Notes under the pieces: model-generated
What the model saw: the letters and a program-made list of their open reading frames with translations, nothing else
Database searches by the model: none
Told to the model about the DNA's origin: nothing
In this document: one piece after another, positions 1 through 6,520 of the stretch
Layout: every line of letters begins with the position of its first letter
How positions within the stretch are numbered: the first letter of the stretch is position 1
Translations under genes and position numbers: made by a program
From: an uncultured Ruminococcus sp.
Lineage (GTDB): Bacteria; Bacillota_A; Clostridia; Oscillospirales; Ruminococcaceae
Direction of reading: 5' to 3'
NCBI GenBank assembly: GCA_937880065.1
Contig: CALFMA010000153.1
Coordinates: 1-11,769 of the forward strand
DNA length: 11,769 nt

Positions 1-19
1 GCTCCGTGCGGATCGGCAA

Positions 20-53
20 ATAGCAAACGCCAAAAGATTTTGTCGTTTGCTAT
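20..53. repeat. Inverted repeat (hairpin) ahead of thrH
   Basis: The 10-base arm ATAGCAAACG (20-29) is perfectly complementary to 44-53. A further short CAAA/TTTG pairing (31-34 with 39-42) lies inside the loop. No T-run follows on either strand, so it is a poor intrinsic terminator. It lies 20 bases before the thrH ribosome site and could be a leader structure or the remains of an upstream gene's 3' region. The window starts too close to decide. Confidence 0.4.
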
Positions 54-85
54 AAGAAGTAAAAAAAATCTATGGAGGAATTACT

Positions 86-697
86 ATGTCAATGTATATT
101 ACTTGTTTAGACCTTGAGGGCGTACTCGTTCCCGAAATATGGATTGCTTTTGCTGAGGCAACAGGTATTCCCGAACTGAAAAAGACTACTCGTGACGAGC
201 CTGATTACGATAAGCTTATGAATTACCGTATCGGCATTTTAAAGGAGCATGGTCTTGGACTTAAAGAAATTCAGGAAACAATCGCAAAGATTGACCCAAT
301 GCCGGGTGCAAAGGAATTCCTTGACGAGCTTCGTTCAATCTGTCAGACAATTATCATAAGCGATACTTTCACACAGTTCGCTGCACCTCTTATGGCAAAG
401 CTCGGTCAGCCTACTATCTTCTGCAACACTCTTGAAGTTGCTGAAAACGGCGAAATCACAGGCTTTAAGATGAGATGCGAAAAGTCAAAGCTTACAACTG
501 TTAAGGCTCTCCAGTCAATCGGCTATGAAACAATTGCAAGCGGCGACAGCTTCAATGACCTTGGAATGATTCAGGCAAGCAAGGCAGGTTTCCTTTTCAG
601 AAGTACAGAGCAGATTAAAAAGGATTACCCTCAGTTCCCTGCATTTGAAACATATGACGAACTTCTTGCAGCTATCAAGAACGAAATCAGCAAATAA
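86..697 (+). CDS. thrH: ThrH-type phosphoserine phosphatase / homoserine phosphotransferase (HAD superfamily)
   Basis: A 203-aa soluble HAD-superfamily protein. ThrH enzymes hydrolyse phosphoserine and can move its phosphate to homoserine, linking serine and threonine metabolism in the cytoplasm. HAD motif I is D9-L-E11-G-V-L, with Glu in the second acidic position as in ThrH rather than the usual Asp. Motif II is S92-D-T. The lysine of motif III is probably K133 or K135. Motif IV is G153-D-S-F-N-D158. The N-terminal stretch (LDLEGVLVPEIWIAFAE) and the PQFPAFETY segment near 182-190 match my memory of Pseudomonas ThrH closely, and the length is normal for the family. The ATG at 86 follows GGAGG (74-78) at good spacing. 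The gene stands alone, with a terminator right behind it. The family call is firm. Whether the transferase activity is used in vivo cannot be read from sequence. Confidence 0.93.
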   Translation: MSMYITCLDLEGVLVPEIWIAFAEATGIPELKKTTRDEPDYDKLMNYRIGILKEHGLGLKEIQETIAKIDPMPGAKEFLDELRSICQTIIISDTFTQFAAPLMAKLGQPTIFCNTLEVAENGEITGFKMRCEKSKLTTVKALQSIGYETIASGDSFNDLGMIQASKAGFLFRSTEQIKKDYPQFPAFETYDELLAAIKNEISK

Positions 698-705
698 CTT
701 ATATC

Positions 706-736
706 AAGAGCATTTCACCACGAAATGCTCTTTTTA
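706..736 (+). terminator. Intrinsic terminator after thrH
   Basis: An 11-bp perfect stem (706-716 with 722-732), a 5-nt loop and a trailing T-rich tract end transcription nine bases after the thrH stop codon. Confidence 0.9.
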
Positions 737-795
737 TTATTGGTAATATGAAAGGGCATACATAAAAATTTTTTCAAGAAATTTAAAAAAACTAC

Positions 796-823
796 TTGAC
801 AAATCTTAAAAAAAGTGTATAAT
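796..823 (+). promoter_or_regulatory. Sigma-A promoter of the ABC transporter operon
   Basis: TTGACA (796-801) and TATAAT (818-823) are both perfect consensus hexamers, separated by 16 bases. Transcription should start near 830, inside the inverted repeat described next. The leader to the first start codon is about 60 nt. Confidence 0.88.
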
Positions 824-827
824 AATA

Positions 828-852
828 AGTGTACTAAATCACGTAGTACACA
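828..852 (+). promoter_or_regulatory. Operator-like inverted repeat, resembling a YtrA/GntR site
   Basis: GTGTACTA (829-836) and TAGTACAC (844-851) are perfect 8-bp inverted arms with a 7-base spacer, placed four bases after the -10 box. Read with wider edges the site is AGTGTA-13 bases-TACACA. As I recall, this is within one base of the AGTGTA-N13-TACACT repeat described for the Bacillus subtilis repressor YtrA. A protein bound here would cover the transcription start, so repression is the expected effect. The dyad is seen directly. The assignment to a YtrA-type regulator is inference, and no such regulator gene lies in the window. Confidence 0.65.
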
Positions 853-890
853 TAACACATCTTTAACATTCAACGAAAGGACGGATTTAT

Positions 891-1595
891 ATGAAAAAAT
901 TTCTCAGAAAGGTGAACAGGGGGTTAGTGCTTGGCGGCGTTCTCATTATTGGTACAACAATTTATATTATAGCTGACCTTAAAAACTTTGAAAAGGAAAA
1001 GCCTGCTGTTGAACAGAGAGTAACCGAATATACTCAGGCTGTTGCAAAATTCAATATAACTCCTGATAAATACAGAGAATATAATATATCACTCAGTAAA
1101 GAGGATTCACAGAAAACTGCTGCTGATTGGCAGGCAATACTCGATGAATACTGGTTAGACACAAAAGTTCCCACAGATGATATTTATTATTTTTATGATA
1201 ATAAAAGCTATTTAGAGGAATCTGTAAATTATTATATTGAAAATAAACAGAGAGGATATGTAACCGATATTTCCATTGATTTAACTGACTGCAAAATTAA
1301 AAAAGACGGCCCCGATGCGGCTGTTATGAAATGCATTGCCAATATTTATTATGTGGGACTTGAAAACAGCGGCATTTTTACTCCCGGCGGATATAATAAC
1401 CACTATACATATTTCGACAATGATAGCCCCATTGAACCTAAGCTTATGCAGACAACTTTTTCAGAGGAAATCACATTCTTCCTTGAAAAGAAAGCAGATG
1501 ACTGGAAGATTACAAAATCTGAAACTTACGGTCATATGGATGTAAACGTATCAAAAGTACAGGAATCCGACAGCGAAAGCAATAGCGAAAACTAA
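891..1595 (+). CDS. Membrane-anchored extracytoplasmic protein of unknown function, first gene of ABC operon
   Basis: A 234-aa protein I do not recognise. A basic N-terminus (KKFLRKVNR) precedes one hydrophobic segment at about residues 11-29, which has no lipobox and no clear cleavage site. This suggests an N-in membrane anchor with about 200 residues outside the cell. The outer part is rich in Tyr, Asp, Glu and Lys, contains only two cysteines, and ends in an acidic Ser/Glu/Asn tail. The ATG at 891 has AAAGGA at 876-881. It is the first gene behind the promoter and operator-like repeat, and 15 bases separate it from the ABC ATPase gene, so all three genes are probably one transcript. It may be an accessory or sensor subunit of the transporter, or an unrelated surface protein. 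The sequence alone does not say which. Confidence 0.8.
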   Translation: MKKFLRKVNRGLVLGGVLIIGTTIYIIADLKNFEKEKPAVEQRVTEYTQAVAKFNITPDKYREYNISLSKEDSQKTAADWQAILDEYWLDTKVPTDDIYYFYDNKSYLEESVNYYIENKQRGYVTDISIDLTDCKIKKDGPDAAVMKCIANIYYVGLENSGIFTPGGYNNHYTYFDNDSPIEPKLMQTTFSEEITFFLEKKADDWKITKSETYGHMDVNVSKVQESDSESNSEN

Positions 1596-1610
1596 GAAAG
1601 GAGCAGCGTA

Positions 1611-2582
1611 ATGGAAGAAAATATCAAAGTAAACGAGGGTACAGCTAAGACTGCTGCCCTTACTATAAAAAATCTCAATAAGACACTTGGCAAGCGTCAC
1701 ATTCTCCACGATATAAGCTTTGACGCTTATGCAGGAGAGGTTTTCGGTTTCCTTGGCCCTAACGGAGCAGGTAAAACTACAACTATCAAGCTTATCACAG
1801 GACTTCTTGACATTGACGAGGGAAGTATAGAAATCGGCGGATACAATCTTAAAAAGCACTATGAAAAGGCTCTTGGAAGTATCGGAAGTATCGTTGAAAA
1901 TCCTGAAATGTATAAGCATCTTACAGGTATAGATAACCTTAAACTTTATGCAAGAATACGTGGTGTTTCACAGGAAAGAATTGATGAGGTTGTAAAGCTT
2001 GTAGGTCTTTCCAATCGTATCAATGAAAAAACAAAGCGTTATTCTCTCGGTATGCGTCAGCGTCTTGGAGTTGCACAGGCACTTCTCCACCGCCCCCAGC
2101 TTCTTCTCCTTGATGAACCTACAAACGGACTTGACCCCGCAGGTATCAAGGAACTTCGTGACATTCTTAAAACCCTTGCCCATGAGGAAAATATATGCGT
2201 TCTTGTTTCAAGTCATCTTATGTCTGAAATGGAACTTATGTGCGACAGAGTAGGAATTATCAACAATGGAAGAATGCAGGGCGTTTATACCGTTGAGGAA
2301 ATGATTCGTGCAAATGCAGGTGACAGCTCCGAATTTATCTACAATGTGGACAATGCGGCAAAGGCTGCTGAACTGCTTGAGGGCGTTGAATATACACTTA
2401 CAGATGACACTCACTTTGACGTAGCTTTCAAGGCGGAAAATGTAGAAGAAAAGCTTGCAGAGCTTAACCGCAGACTTATTGAAAACGGCGTAAAGCTCTA
2501 TACTGTATCTCCTAAGGAGAAAAAGAAGCTTGAAGATGTATTTATTGAAATCACACAGTCGGGAGGTGTTCAGATTGGCTAA
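1611..2582 (+). CDS. ABC transporter ATP-binding protein, BcrA/lantibiotic-immunity type
   Basis: A 323-aa cytoplasmic ATPase that should power the permease encoded next. Walker A is GPNGAGKTT (49-57). The Q-loop region carries VENPEMYKHLTG (96-106). The signature is YSLGMRQR (144-151), the degenerate SLGMRQ form typical of BcrA- and NosF-like exporters. Walker B is LLLLDEP (164-170), the D-loop is NGLD (172-175) and the switch His is H202. A C-terminal extension of roughly 90 residues follows the nucleotide-binding domain, as is usual in this subfamily. All catalytic motifs are intact. The gene starts at ATG 1611 after AAAGGAG and overlaps the permease by eight bases, so the two are probably translationally coupled. 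Known relatives export or confer resistance to bacitracin and other peptide antibiotics. The substrate here is unknown. Confidence 0.95.
   Translation: MEENIKVNEGTAKTAALTIKNLNKTLGKRHILHDISFDAYAGEVFGFLGPNGAGKTTTIKLITGLLDIDEGSIEIGGYNLKKHYEKALGSIGSIVENPEMYKHLTGIDNLKLYARIRGVSQERIDEVVKLVGLSNRINEKTKRYSLGMRQRLGVAQALLHRPQLLLLDEPTNGLDPAGIKELRDILKTLAHEENICVLVSSHLMSEMELMCDRVGIINNGRMQGVYTVEEMIRANAGDSSEFIYNVDNAAKAAELLEGVEYTLTDDTHFDVAFKAENVEEKLAELNRRLIENGVKLYTVSPKEKKKLEDVFIEITQSGGVQIG
2561..2577 (+). promoter_or_regulatory. Ribosome site that sets the permease start at TTG
   Basis: GGGAGGTG (2561-2568) lies inside the ATPase coding sequence, 8 bases before an in-frame TTG at 2575. The next in-frame ATG (2584) would be 17 bases from GGAGG, which is too far. 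The TTG is therefore the better start and creates an 8-base gene overlap. Confidence 0.7.
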
Positions 2583-3954
2583 AATGCATAAGCTGATTCA
2601 GAACGAATATATTAAGACAGGTAAAAAAGTAACAACGAAAATTATCTTTATTCTCATTGCAGTAAGTGTTCTTGCACTTATGGGACTTGGTAAATTTGCA
2701 GAGTATGCCATTAATGAAAACATGGATTATATTTACGAAGATACCATTGATTACAGCTATGAAATAAATGAAGCTGAAAAAATGCAGTATCCCGGCTATG
2801 AAACCGATATTGAAAGAATGAATTTCGTTATGGATAATAAATTTCAATACGGAAGCTGGCAGATGAATGCTTCACATATGATTTTCAGCTATGAAACGGG
2901 TGAACATAACAATGTGGTTCATACCTTTACAAAGGAAGAAAGAACCGAATTGACAAAGATTGTTACAGACGGCAATTGGAAAAAATATTGTGAATATATA
3001 GTTAAAAACGGCAAGAAGTTCGGATTTACCGATGCTGAATTGTGGGAATACCAGTACCGTTTGGCAAATGATATTCCATTGCCTGCAAATACAATTGAAG
3101 GGTTCACATATCCCAATGATATTATAGATAGTGTTTCATATGCAAAAACGCAGCTTGCAAATTCCGCTGAAATGGGAATGGGTGAGAAAAATAACAATAG
3201 TGAACTTGAAGACCAGATTGCCCTCGGACTTTACAGACTTGAAAACGATATAAAAGTAAATGTTGCCGACAGTACAAGTATTTTTGTAGATTATAATATT
3301 GGTTTCTGGAATATTTTCGGTCAGTCAGCGTCACTTATCACAGTAATCGGCGTACTTATTATAATAATCGCAGGAAGTACAATTTCAGAAGAATTTTCAC
3401 ACGGCACAATTAAATTCCTCCTTATAAATCCTGTAAAGCGCTGGAAAATCCTTGTTGCTAAATACGCTATGTGTGTTTCTTTGGGATTTATTATGATTGT
3501 ACTTCTCTACGTATTGTCAATAATTTTCTCTATGATTTTCTTTGGAGTAGAGGACATCGGATGTCAGAAACTTACAATTTCCAACGGAATTTTAACAGCT
3601 GAAAACGGCTTTGCGGTTGTATTCAAGAACTATATGTTCAGAAGTGTTCAGGTACTTGTTATGGCAACTCTTGCCTTTGCAATTTCATCTCTTTGCAAAA
3701 ATTCCGCTTTATCTATCGGCGTTTCCCTTTTCGCAATGCTTTCGGGAAATGGTATGGTATCACTTCTGAAAAACAACTTAAATATCGACTGGGTAAGATA
3801 TACTATATTTGCAAATACTGATTTTAGTGCAGTAATAAACGGTTCAACGGGATTTGCTAATCATACCCTTGGATTTGCAATTGCAGTTGTAGTTATTCAT
3901 CTTGTTGTGTTCTGGCTTATTGCATGGGACGGATTTACAAAGCGTGAAGTATAA
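2575..3954 (+). CDS. ABC-2 type transporter permease with large extracellular loop
   Basis: A 459-aa integral membrane partner of the preceding ATPase. Hydrophobic segments lie at about residues 22-40, 251-268, 297-323, 356-372, 376-397 and 430-451, giving six helices. Between the first and second is a hydrophilic stretch of about 200 residues (45-245), expected outside the membrane and possibly binding the substrate or the first-gene product. The cytoplasmic segment SEEFSHGTIKFLLINPVKRW (271-290) is the hallmark motif of bacterial ABC-2 permeases that pair with BcrA-like ATPases. The start is placed at TTG 2575 because of the ribosome site described separately. Further in-frame codons reach back to 2530 but lack a ribosome site. 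A terminator follows about 12 bases after the stop. Function: export or resistance, substrate unknown. Confidence 0.92.
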   Translation: MAKMHKLIQNEYIKTGKKVTTKIIFILIAVSVLALMGLGKFAEYAINENMDYIYEDTIDYSYEINEAEKMQYPGYETDIERMNFVMDNKFQYGSWQMNASHMIFSYETGEHNNVVHTFTKEERTELTKIVTDGNWKKYCEYIVKNGKKFGFTDAELWEYQYRLANDIPLPANTIEGFTYPNDIIDSVSYAKTQLANSAEMGMGEKNNNSELEDQIALGLYRLENDIKVNVADSTSIFVDYNIGFWNIFGQSASLITVIGVLIIIIAGSTISEEFSHGTIKFLLINPVKRWKILVAKYAMCVSLGFIMIVLLYVLSIIFSMIFFGVEDIGCQKLTISNGILTAENGFAVVFKNYMFRSVQVLVMATLAFAISSLCKNSALSIGVSLFAMLSGNGMVSLLKNNLNIDWVRYTIFANTDFSAVINGSTGFANHTLGFAIAVVVIHLVVFWLIAWDGFTKREV

Positions 3955-3966
3955 TTTATGATATAA

Positions 3967-3997
3967 TGGGGCATTTTATTTTAAATGTCCCATTTTT
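3967..3997 (+). terminator. Intrinsic terminator of the ABC operon
   Basis: A 10-bp stem (3967-3976 with 3983-3992, one G-U pair), a 6-nt loop and five T residues (3993-3997), just after the permease stop and just before the next promoter. Confidence 0.88.
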
Positions 3998-4007
3998 CGT
4001 TCAATTG

Positions 4008-4036
4008 TTGACAAAGATGTTTTAATATGATATAAT
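4008..4036 (+). promoter_or_regulatory. Sigma-A promoter of the queuosine operon
   Basis: TTGACA (4008-4013), 17 bases, TATAAT (4031-4036): both hexamers and the spacing are ideal, and TGA immediately upstream of the -10 box adds an extended -10 element. A start near 4043 puts the riboswitch aptamer at the very 5' end of the transcript. Such a strong promoter fits control exerted after initiation. Confidence 0.92.
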
Positions 4037-4049
4037 ATGTAAAGCAGAC

Positions 4050-4090
4050 GGACAGTTCACGGCTTATACCTGTCCTAAAAGAAAACCGTG
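4050..4090 (+). ncRNA. preQ1-I riboswitch aptamer
   Basis: The region folds as the compact H-type pseudoknot of preQ1-I riboswitches. P1 is GGACAG (4050-4055) with CTGTCC (4070-4075). L1 is TT (4056-4057). The P2 5' strand CACGG (4058-4062) pairs with CCGTG (4086-4090) beyond the A-rich tail TAAAAGAAAA (4076-4085). L2 (4063-4069) ends in C4069, which by alignment with the B. subtilis queC aptamer is the cytosine that pairs with preQ1. The element lies between the promoter and a full set of preQ1 synthesis genes, which is its expected context. A terminator follows directly, so binding should switch the operon off. The fold was read by eye and not scored with a covariance model. Confidence 0.88.
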
Positions 4091-4093
4091 GAT

Positions 4094-4123
4094 GTGTTCT
4101 GCTTGTCAGGACACTTTTTTATT
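4094..4123 (+). terminator. Riboswitch-controlled terminator before queD
   Basis: An 8-bp stem (4094-4101 with 4107-4114, one G-U pair), a 5-nt loop and six T residues (4115-4120). It starts four bases after the aptamer. Its 3' arm contains AGGACA (4108-4113), complementary to TGTCCT (4071-4076) of the aptamer P1 strand. Its 5' arm region (4098-4104) is complementary to 4042-4048. Either pairing would act as an antiterminator, so aptamer closure and termination appear linked. Confidence 0.85.
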
Positions 4124-4154
4124 GCCCTGTCAATTAATCCTTGGAGGAAATCTT

Positions 4155-4580
4155 ATGTATAAATTAAAGGCAACCGCCGCTTTCGACTCCGCACACTTTT
4201 TAAGCGGATACAACGGCAAATGTGCTAATATTCACGGTCATCGCTGGACGGTGGAAGTTACAATAAACGGCGAGGAATTACAGCAGACAGGTGAAAAGCG
4301 TGGTATGCTCATTGACTTCGGAGATTTGAAAAAAGCTCTCCGCACCCTTGCCGACAGCTTTGACCATACCCTTATTTACGAAAAAGACAGCCTAAAAGGG
4401 GCAACTCTTGCAGCCTTAAAGGACGAAAATTTCAGCCTTATTGAAGTACCGTTCCGCCCTACTGCTGAAAATTTTGCCCGTCATTTCTATGAATTGCTCT
4501 CATTTCAGGGACTTCCTGTATGCTCCGTTACAGTATACGAAACTCCCGATAACTGTGCGGTTTATGAAATCGGCGAATAA
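4155..4580 (+). CDS. queD: 6-carboxy-5,6,7,8-tetrahydropterin synthase
   Basis: A 141-aa cytoplasmic enzyme of the 6-pyruvoyltetrahydropterin synthase fold. It converts 7,8-dihydroneopterin triphosphate to 6-carboxytetrahydropterin, the second step of preQ1 synthesis. Zinc ligands are H14 (in SAHFL), H27 and H29 (in HGHRW). C23 is the catalytic cysteine four residues before H27. SFDHTL, the PTAEN segment and the glutamate of VYETPDN complete the active site. The length is normal. ATG 4155 follows GGAGG (4143-4147). An in-frame ATG at 4092 would read through the terminator hairpin and has no ribosome site, so it is rejected. It is the first gene of the operon, 13 bases before queE. Confidence 0.96.
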   Translation: MYKLKATAAFDSAHFLSGYNGKCANIHGHRWTVEVTINGEELQQTGEKRGMLIDFGDLKKALRTLADSFDHTLIYEKDSLKGATLAALKDENFSLIEVPFRPTAENFARHFYELLSFQGLPVCSVTVYETPDNCAVYEIGE

Positions 4581-4593
4581 TGGAGGAAAAAAT

Positions 4594-5256
4594 ATGATTT
4601 ATCCCGTAGCGGAAAGATTTACAAGCATTAACGGTGAGGGCAGAAAAGCAGGAGAACTTGCGGTTTTTATCCGTTTCAGAAAATGCAACCTAAACTGCTC
4701 CTACTGTGATACAAAATGGGCAAATACCGATAACTGCCCTGCGGAAATGCTCTCCGCTGAGCAGATTGCAGGCTATGTCTACGGCACAGGAGTGAAAAAT
4801 GTCACACTTACAGGAGGCGAACCCCTTTTGCAGGAAAATCTCGGTGAACTCATTGATATTCTTATGGAGCAGGGGAATTCCGTGGAAATCGAAACTAACG
4901 GCAGCATTTCCATTGAGGAACTGAGCAAAAGAAAAAATCGCCCCTCATTTACCCTTGACTACAAACTCCCCGACAGCGGAATGGAAAGGGCAATGGAACT
5001 GAGAAACTATAATTTCCTCCGCAAAAAAGATACGGTGAAATTCGTTTCGGGCAGCATTTCCGACCTTGAAACTGCCGTGAAAATCATTGAAAAATATGAA
5101 CTGCTGAAACGGTGCAATGTCTATATAAGCCCTGTTTTCGGCAAAATCAACCCTGCTGATATTGTGGAATTTATGAAAAAAAATAATCTCAACGGCGTAA
5201 AACTTCAATTACAGCTGCATAAATTCATCTGGAATCCCGAAGAAAGAGGTGTATGA
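4594..5256 (+). CDS. queE: 7-carboxy-7-deazaguanine synthase (radical SAM)
   Basis: A 220-aa radical SAM enzyme that contracts 6-carboxytetrahydropterin to 7-carboxy-7-deazaguanine (CDG), the third step of preQ1 synthesis. The [4Fe-4S] cluster motif is C31-x3-C35-x2-C38, the canonical CxxxCxxC spacing. TGGEP (73-77) binds S-adenosylmethionine. The N-terminal FTSINGEGRKAG and the C-terminal LQLQLHKFIWNP are QueE signatures. ATG 4594 follows GGAGG (4582-4586) at good spacing. In-frame codons extend upstream into queD, but the start there would lack a ribosome site. It lies between queD and folE, one base before the folE start. Confidence 0.96.
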   Translation: MIYPVAERFTSINGEGRKAGELAVFIRFRKCNLNCSYCDTKWANTDNCPAEMLSAEQIAGYVYGTGVKNVTLTGGEPLLQENLGELIDILMEQGNSVEIETNGSISIEELSKRKNRPSFTLDYKLPDSGMERAMELRNYNFLRKKDTVKFVSGSISDLETAVKIIEKYELLKRCNVYISPVFGKINPADIVEFMKKNNLNGVKLQLQLHKFIWNPEERGV

Positions 5257-5257
5257 T

Positions 5258-5818
5258 ATGGATATGGAAAAAATTGAATACCACATACGTGGACTTCTTG
5301 AAGCTATCGGGGAAAATCCCGACAGAGAGGGGCTTGTGGAAACTCCCTCCCGTGTGGCAGGTATGCTGGCGGAGGTTTTAGAGGGTACGGCTTATACAAA
5401 TCACGAAATAGCTGAAATGTTCGGAAAAACCTTTACTGCGGAAATGTCCGATACGGAAGAAGCGGTAGTTATGAAGGATATTACTGTTTTCAGCTATTGC
5501 GAACATCATCTCGCTCTGATGTATGATATGACAGTAAATGTGGCTTATATCCCCCACGGAAAAGTGCTTGGACTGAGCAAAATTGCCCGTATCTGCGATA
5601 TGGCGGCTAAACGTCTGCAATTGCAGGAGCGACTTGGCAGGGATATTGCGGAGATTATCTCCGAAGCCGCAGGAACTCGTGATGTAGGGGTAAAAATTCT
5701 CGGCTCTCACAGCTGTATGACTGCAAGAGGTATCAGAAATGCCTCTGCAAGAACAGAAACACGTACATATACAGGCAAATTCAAGGGCAACCGTGATTTG
5801 CAGAATTTACTTGATTGA
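5258..5818 (+). CDS. folE: GTP cyclohydrolase I
   Basis: A 186-aa type I GTP cyclohydrolase making 7,8-dihydroneopterin triphosphate from GTP. The reaction is shared by folate and queuosine synthesis. Zinc ligands are C81 (in CEHH) and C153 (in HSCMTARG), with H84. H83 and H151 are the other conserved active-site histidines. The NPDREGLVETPSRVAGM segment (20-36) and KVLGLSKIARICDM (102-115) are family signatures. The start is placed at ATG 5258, eight bases after AAAGAGG (5243-5249). A GTG at 5249 overlaps that ribosome site and an ATG at 5264 is farther away. Its place among que genes suggests a copy devoted to preQ1. No folate genes lie nearby. Confidence 0.95.
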   Translation: MDMEKIEYHIRGLLEAIGENPDREGLVETPSRVAGMLAEVLEGTAYTNHEIAEMFGKTFTAEMSDTEEAVVMKDITVFSYCEHHLALMYDMTVNVAYIPHGKVLGLSKIARICDMAAKRLQLQERLGRDIAEIISEAAGTRDVGVKILGSHSCMTARGIRNASARTETRTYTGKFKGNRDLQNLLD

Positions 5819-5826
5819 GGTGAAAT

Positions 5827-6498
5827 ATGAAAGCATTGGTTTTATTCAGCGGCGGAGTTGACAGCACAACCTGCCTTGGAATGGCGGTAAAGGAATACGG
5901 TGCAGAAAATGTAATCGCCCTTTCCATTTACTACGGACAAAAGCACGACAAGGAAATCAAGGCGGCGGAAAAAATTGCGGAATACTACGGTGTAACGCTG
6001 AAAACACTTGACCTTACCCTTATTTTTGCGGATTCCGACTGCTCACTTTTAAGCAGTTCAGACAAGGAAATTCCAACGGGAACTTATGCAGAACAGCTTG
6101 AACAGGCTAAGGGTAAGCCTGTTTCCACATATGTGCCATTCAGAAACGGACTTTTCCTTTCATCTGCCGCAAGTATTGCTCTTTCCAATGACTGCGGAGT
6201 GATTTACTACGGTGCACACAGCGACGATGCCGCAGGAAATGCCTACCCCGATTGTTCATCGGATTTCAACAATGCCATAAATGATGCCATTTATATCGGC
6301 AGCGGAAATCAGCTTAAAGTTATCGCTCCCTTTGTGGAAATGGCGAAAAAAGATATTGTAAAAATCGGCTTGGAAATCGGGGTTCCCTATGAACTTACGT
6401 GGAGCTGTTACGAGGGCGGCGATAAGCCCTGCGGTATATGCGGAACCTGCCGTGACAGAATTGCGGCATTCAAGGCAAACGGGATTATTGAAATATAA
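5827..6498 (+). CDS. queC: 7-cyano-7-deazaguanine (preQ0) synthase
   Basis: A 223-aa ATP-dependent enzyme turning 7-carboxy-7-deazaguanine and ammonia into preQ0, the fourth step. The PP-loop is FSGGVDST (7-14). Zinc is bound by four cysteines near the C-terminus: C194, C202, C205 and C208 in a CYEGGDKPCGICGTC arrangement. YYGQKHDKE and the YGAHSDDA segment are further QueC signatures. The length is normal for the family. ATG 5827 follows GAGGTG (5817-5822), which overlaps the folE stop, so it is probably coupled to folE translation. No terminator is visible between queC and the next gene. Confidence 0.96.
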   Translation: MKALVLFSGGVDSTTCLGMAVKEYGAENVIALSIYYGQKHDKEIKAAEKIAEYYGVTLKTLDLTLIFADSDCSLLSSSDKEIPTGTYAEQLEQAKGKPVSTYVPFRNGLFLSSAASIALSNDCGVIYYGAHSDDAAGNAYPDCSSDFNNAINDAIYIGSGNQLKVIAPFVEMAKKDIVKIGLEIGVPYELTWSCYEGGDKPCGICGTCRDRIAAFKANGIIEI

Positions 6499-6520
6499 TA
6501 CTATTTAAGGGGATTTTATT

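Noticed and set aside
20..53. Hairpin before thrH taken as an intrinsic terminator
   Set aside because: No T-run follows on either strand, so it is recorded only as an inverted repeat.
1551..1919. Minus-strand frame crossing the junction of the first ABC operon genes
   Set aside because: It is antisense to the ATPase Walker A region, has no ribosome site and gives an unrecognisable product.
2530..2574. Upstream start for the permease
   Set aside because: The extra residues are out-of-frame translation of the ATPase end and lack a ribosome site. TTG 2575 fits better.
4042..4123. preQ1-II or preQ1-III class for the leader of queD
   Set aside because: The short P1, two-base L1, A-rich L3 and nearby pseudoknot match preQ1-I. 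The larger stems of the other classes are not seen.
4092..4154. Possible longer N-terminus for queD from the in-frame ATG at 4092
   Set aside because: It would translate the riboswitch terminator and has no ribosome site. ATG 4155 has GGAGG at good spacing and gives a normal QueD.
4441..4593. Extended start for queE inside queD
   Set aside because: No ribosome site, about 140 bases of overlap and no family similarity. ATG 4594 gives a standard QueE N-terminus.
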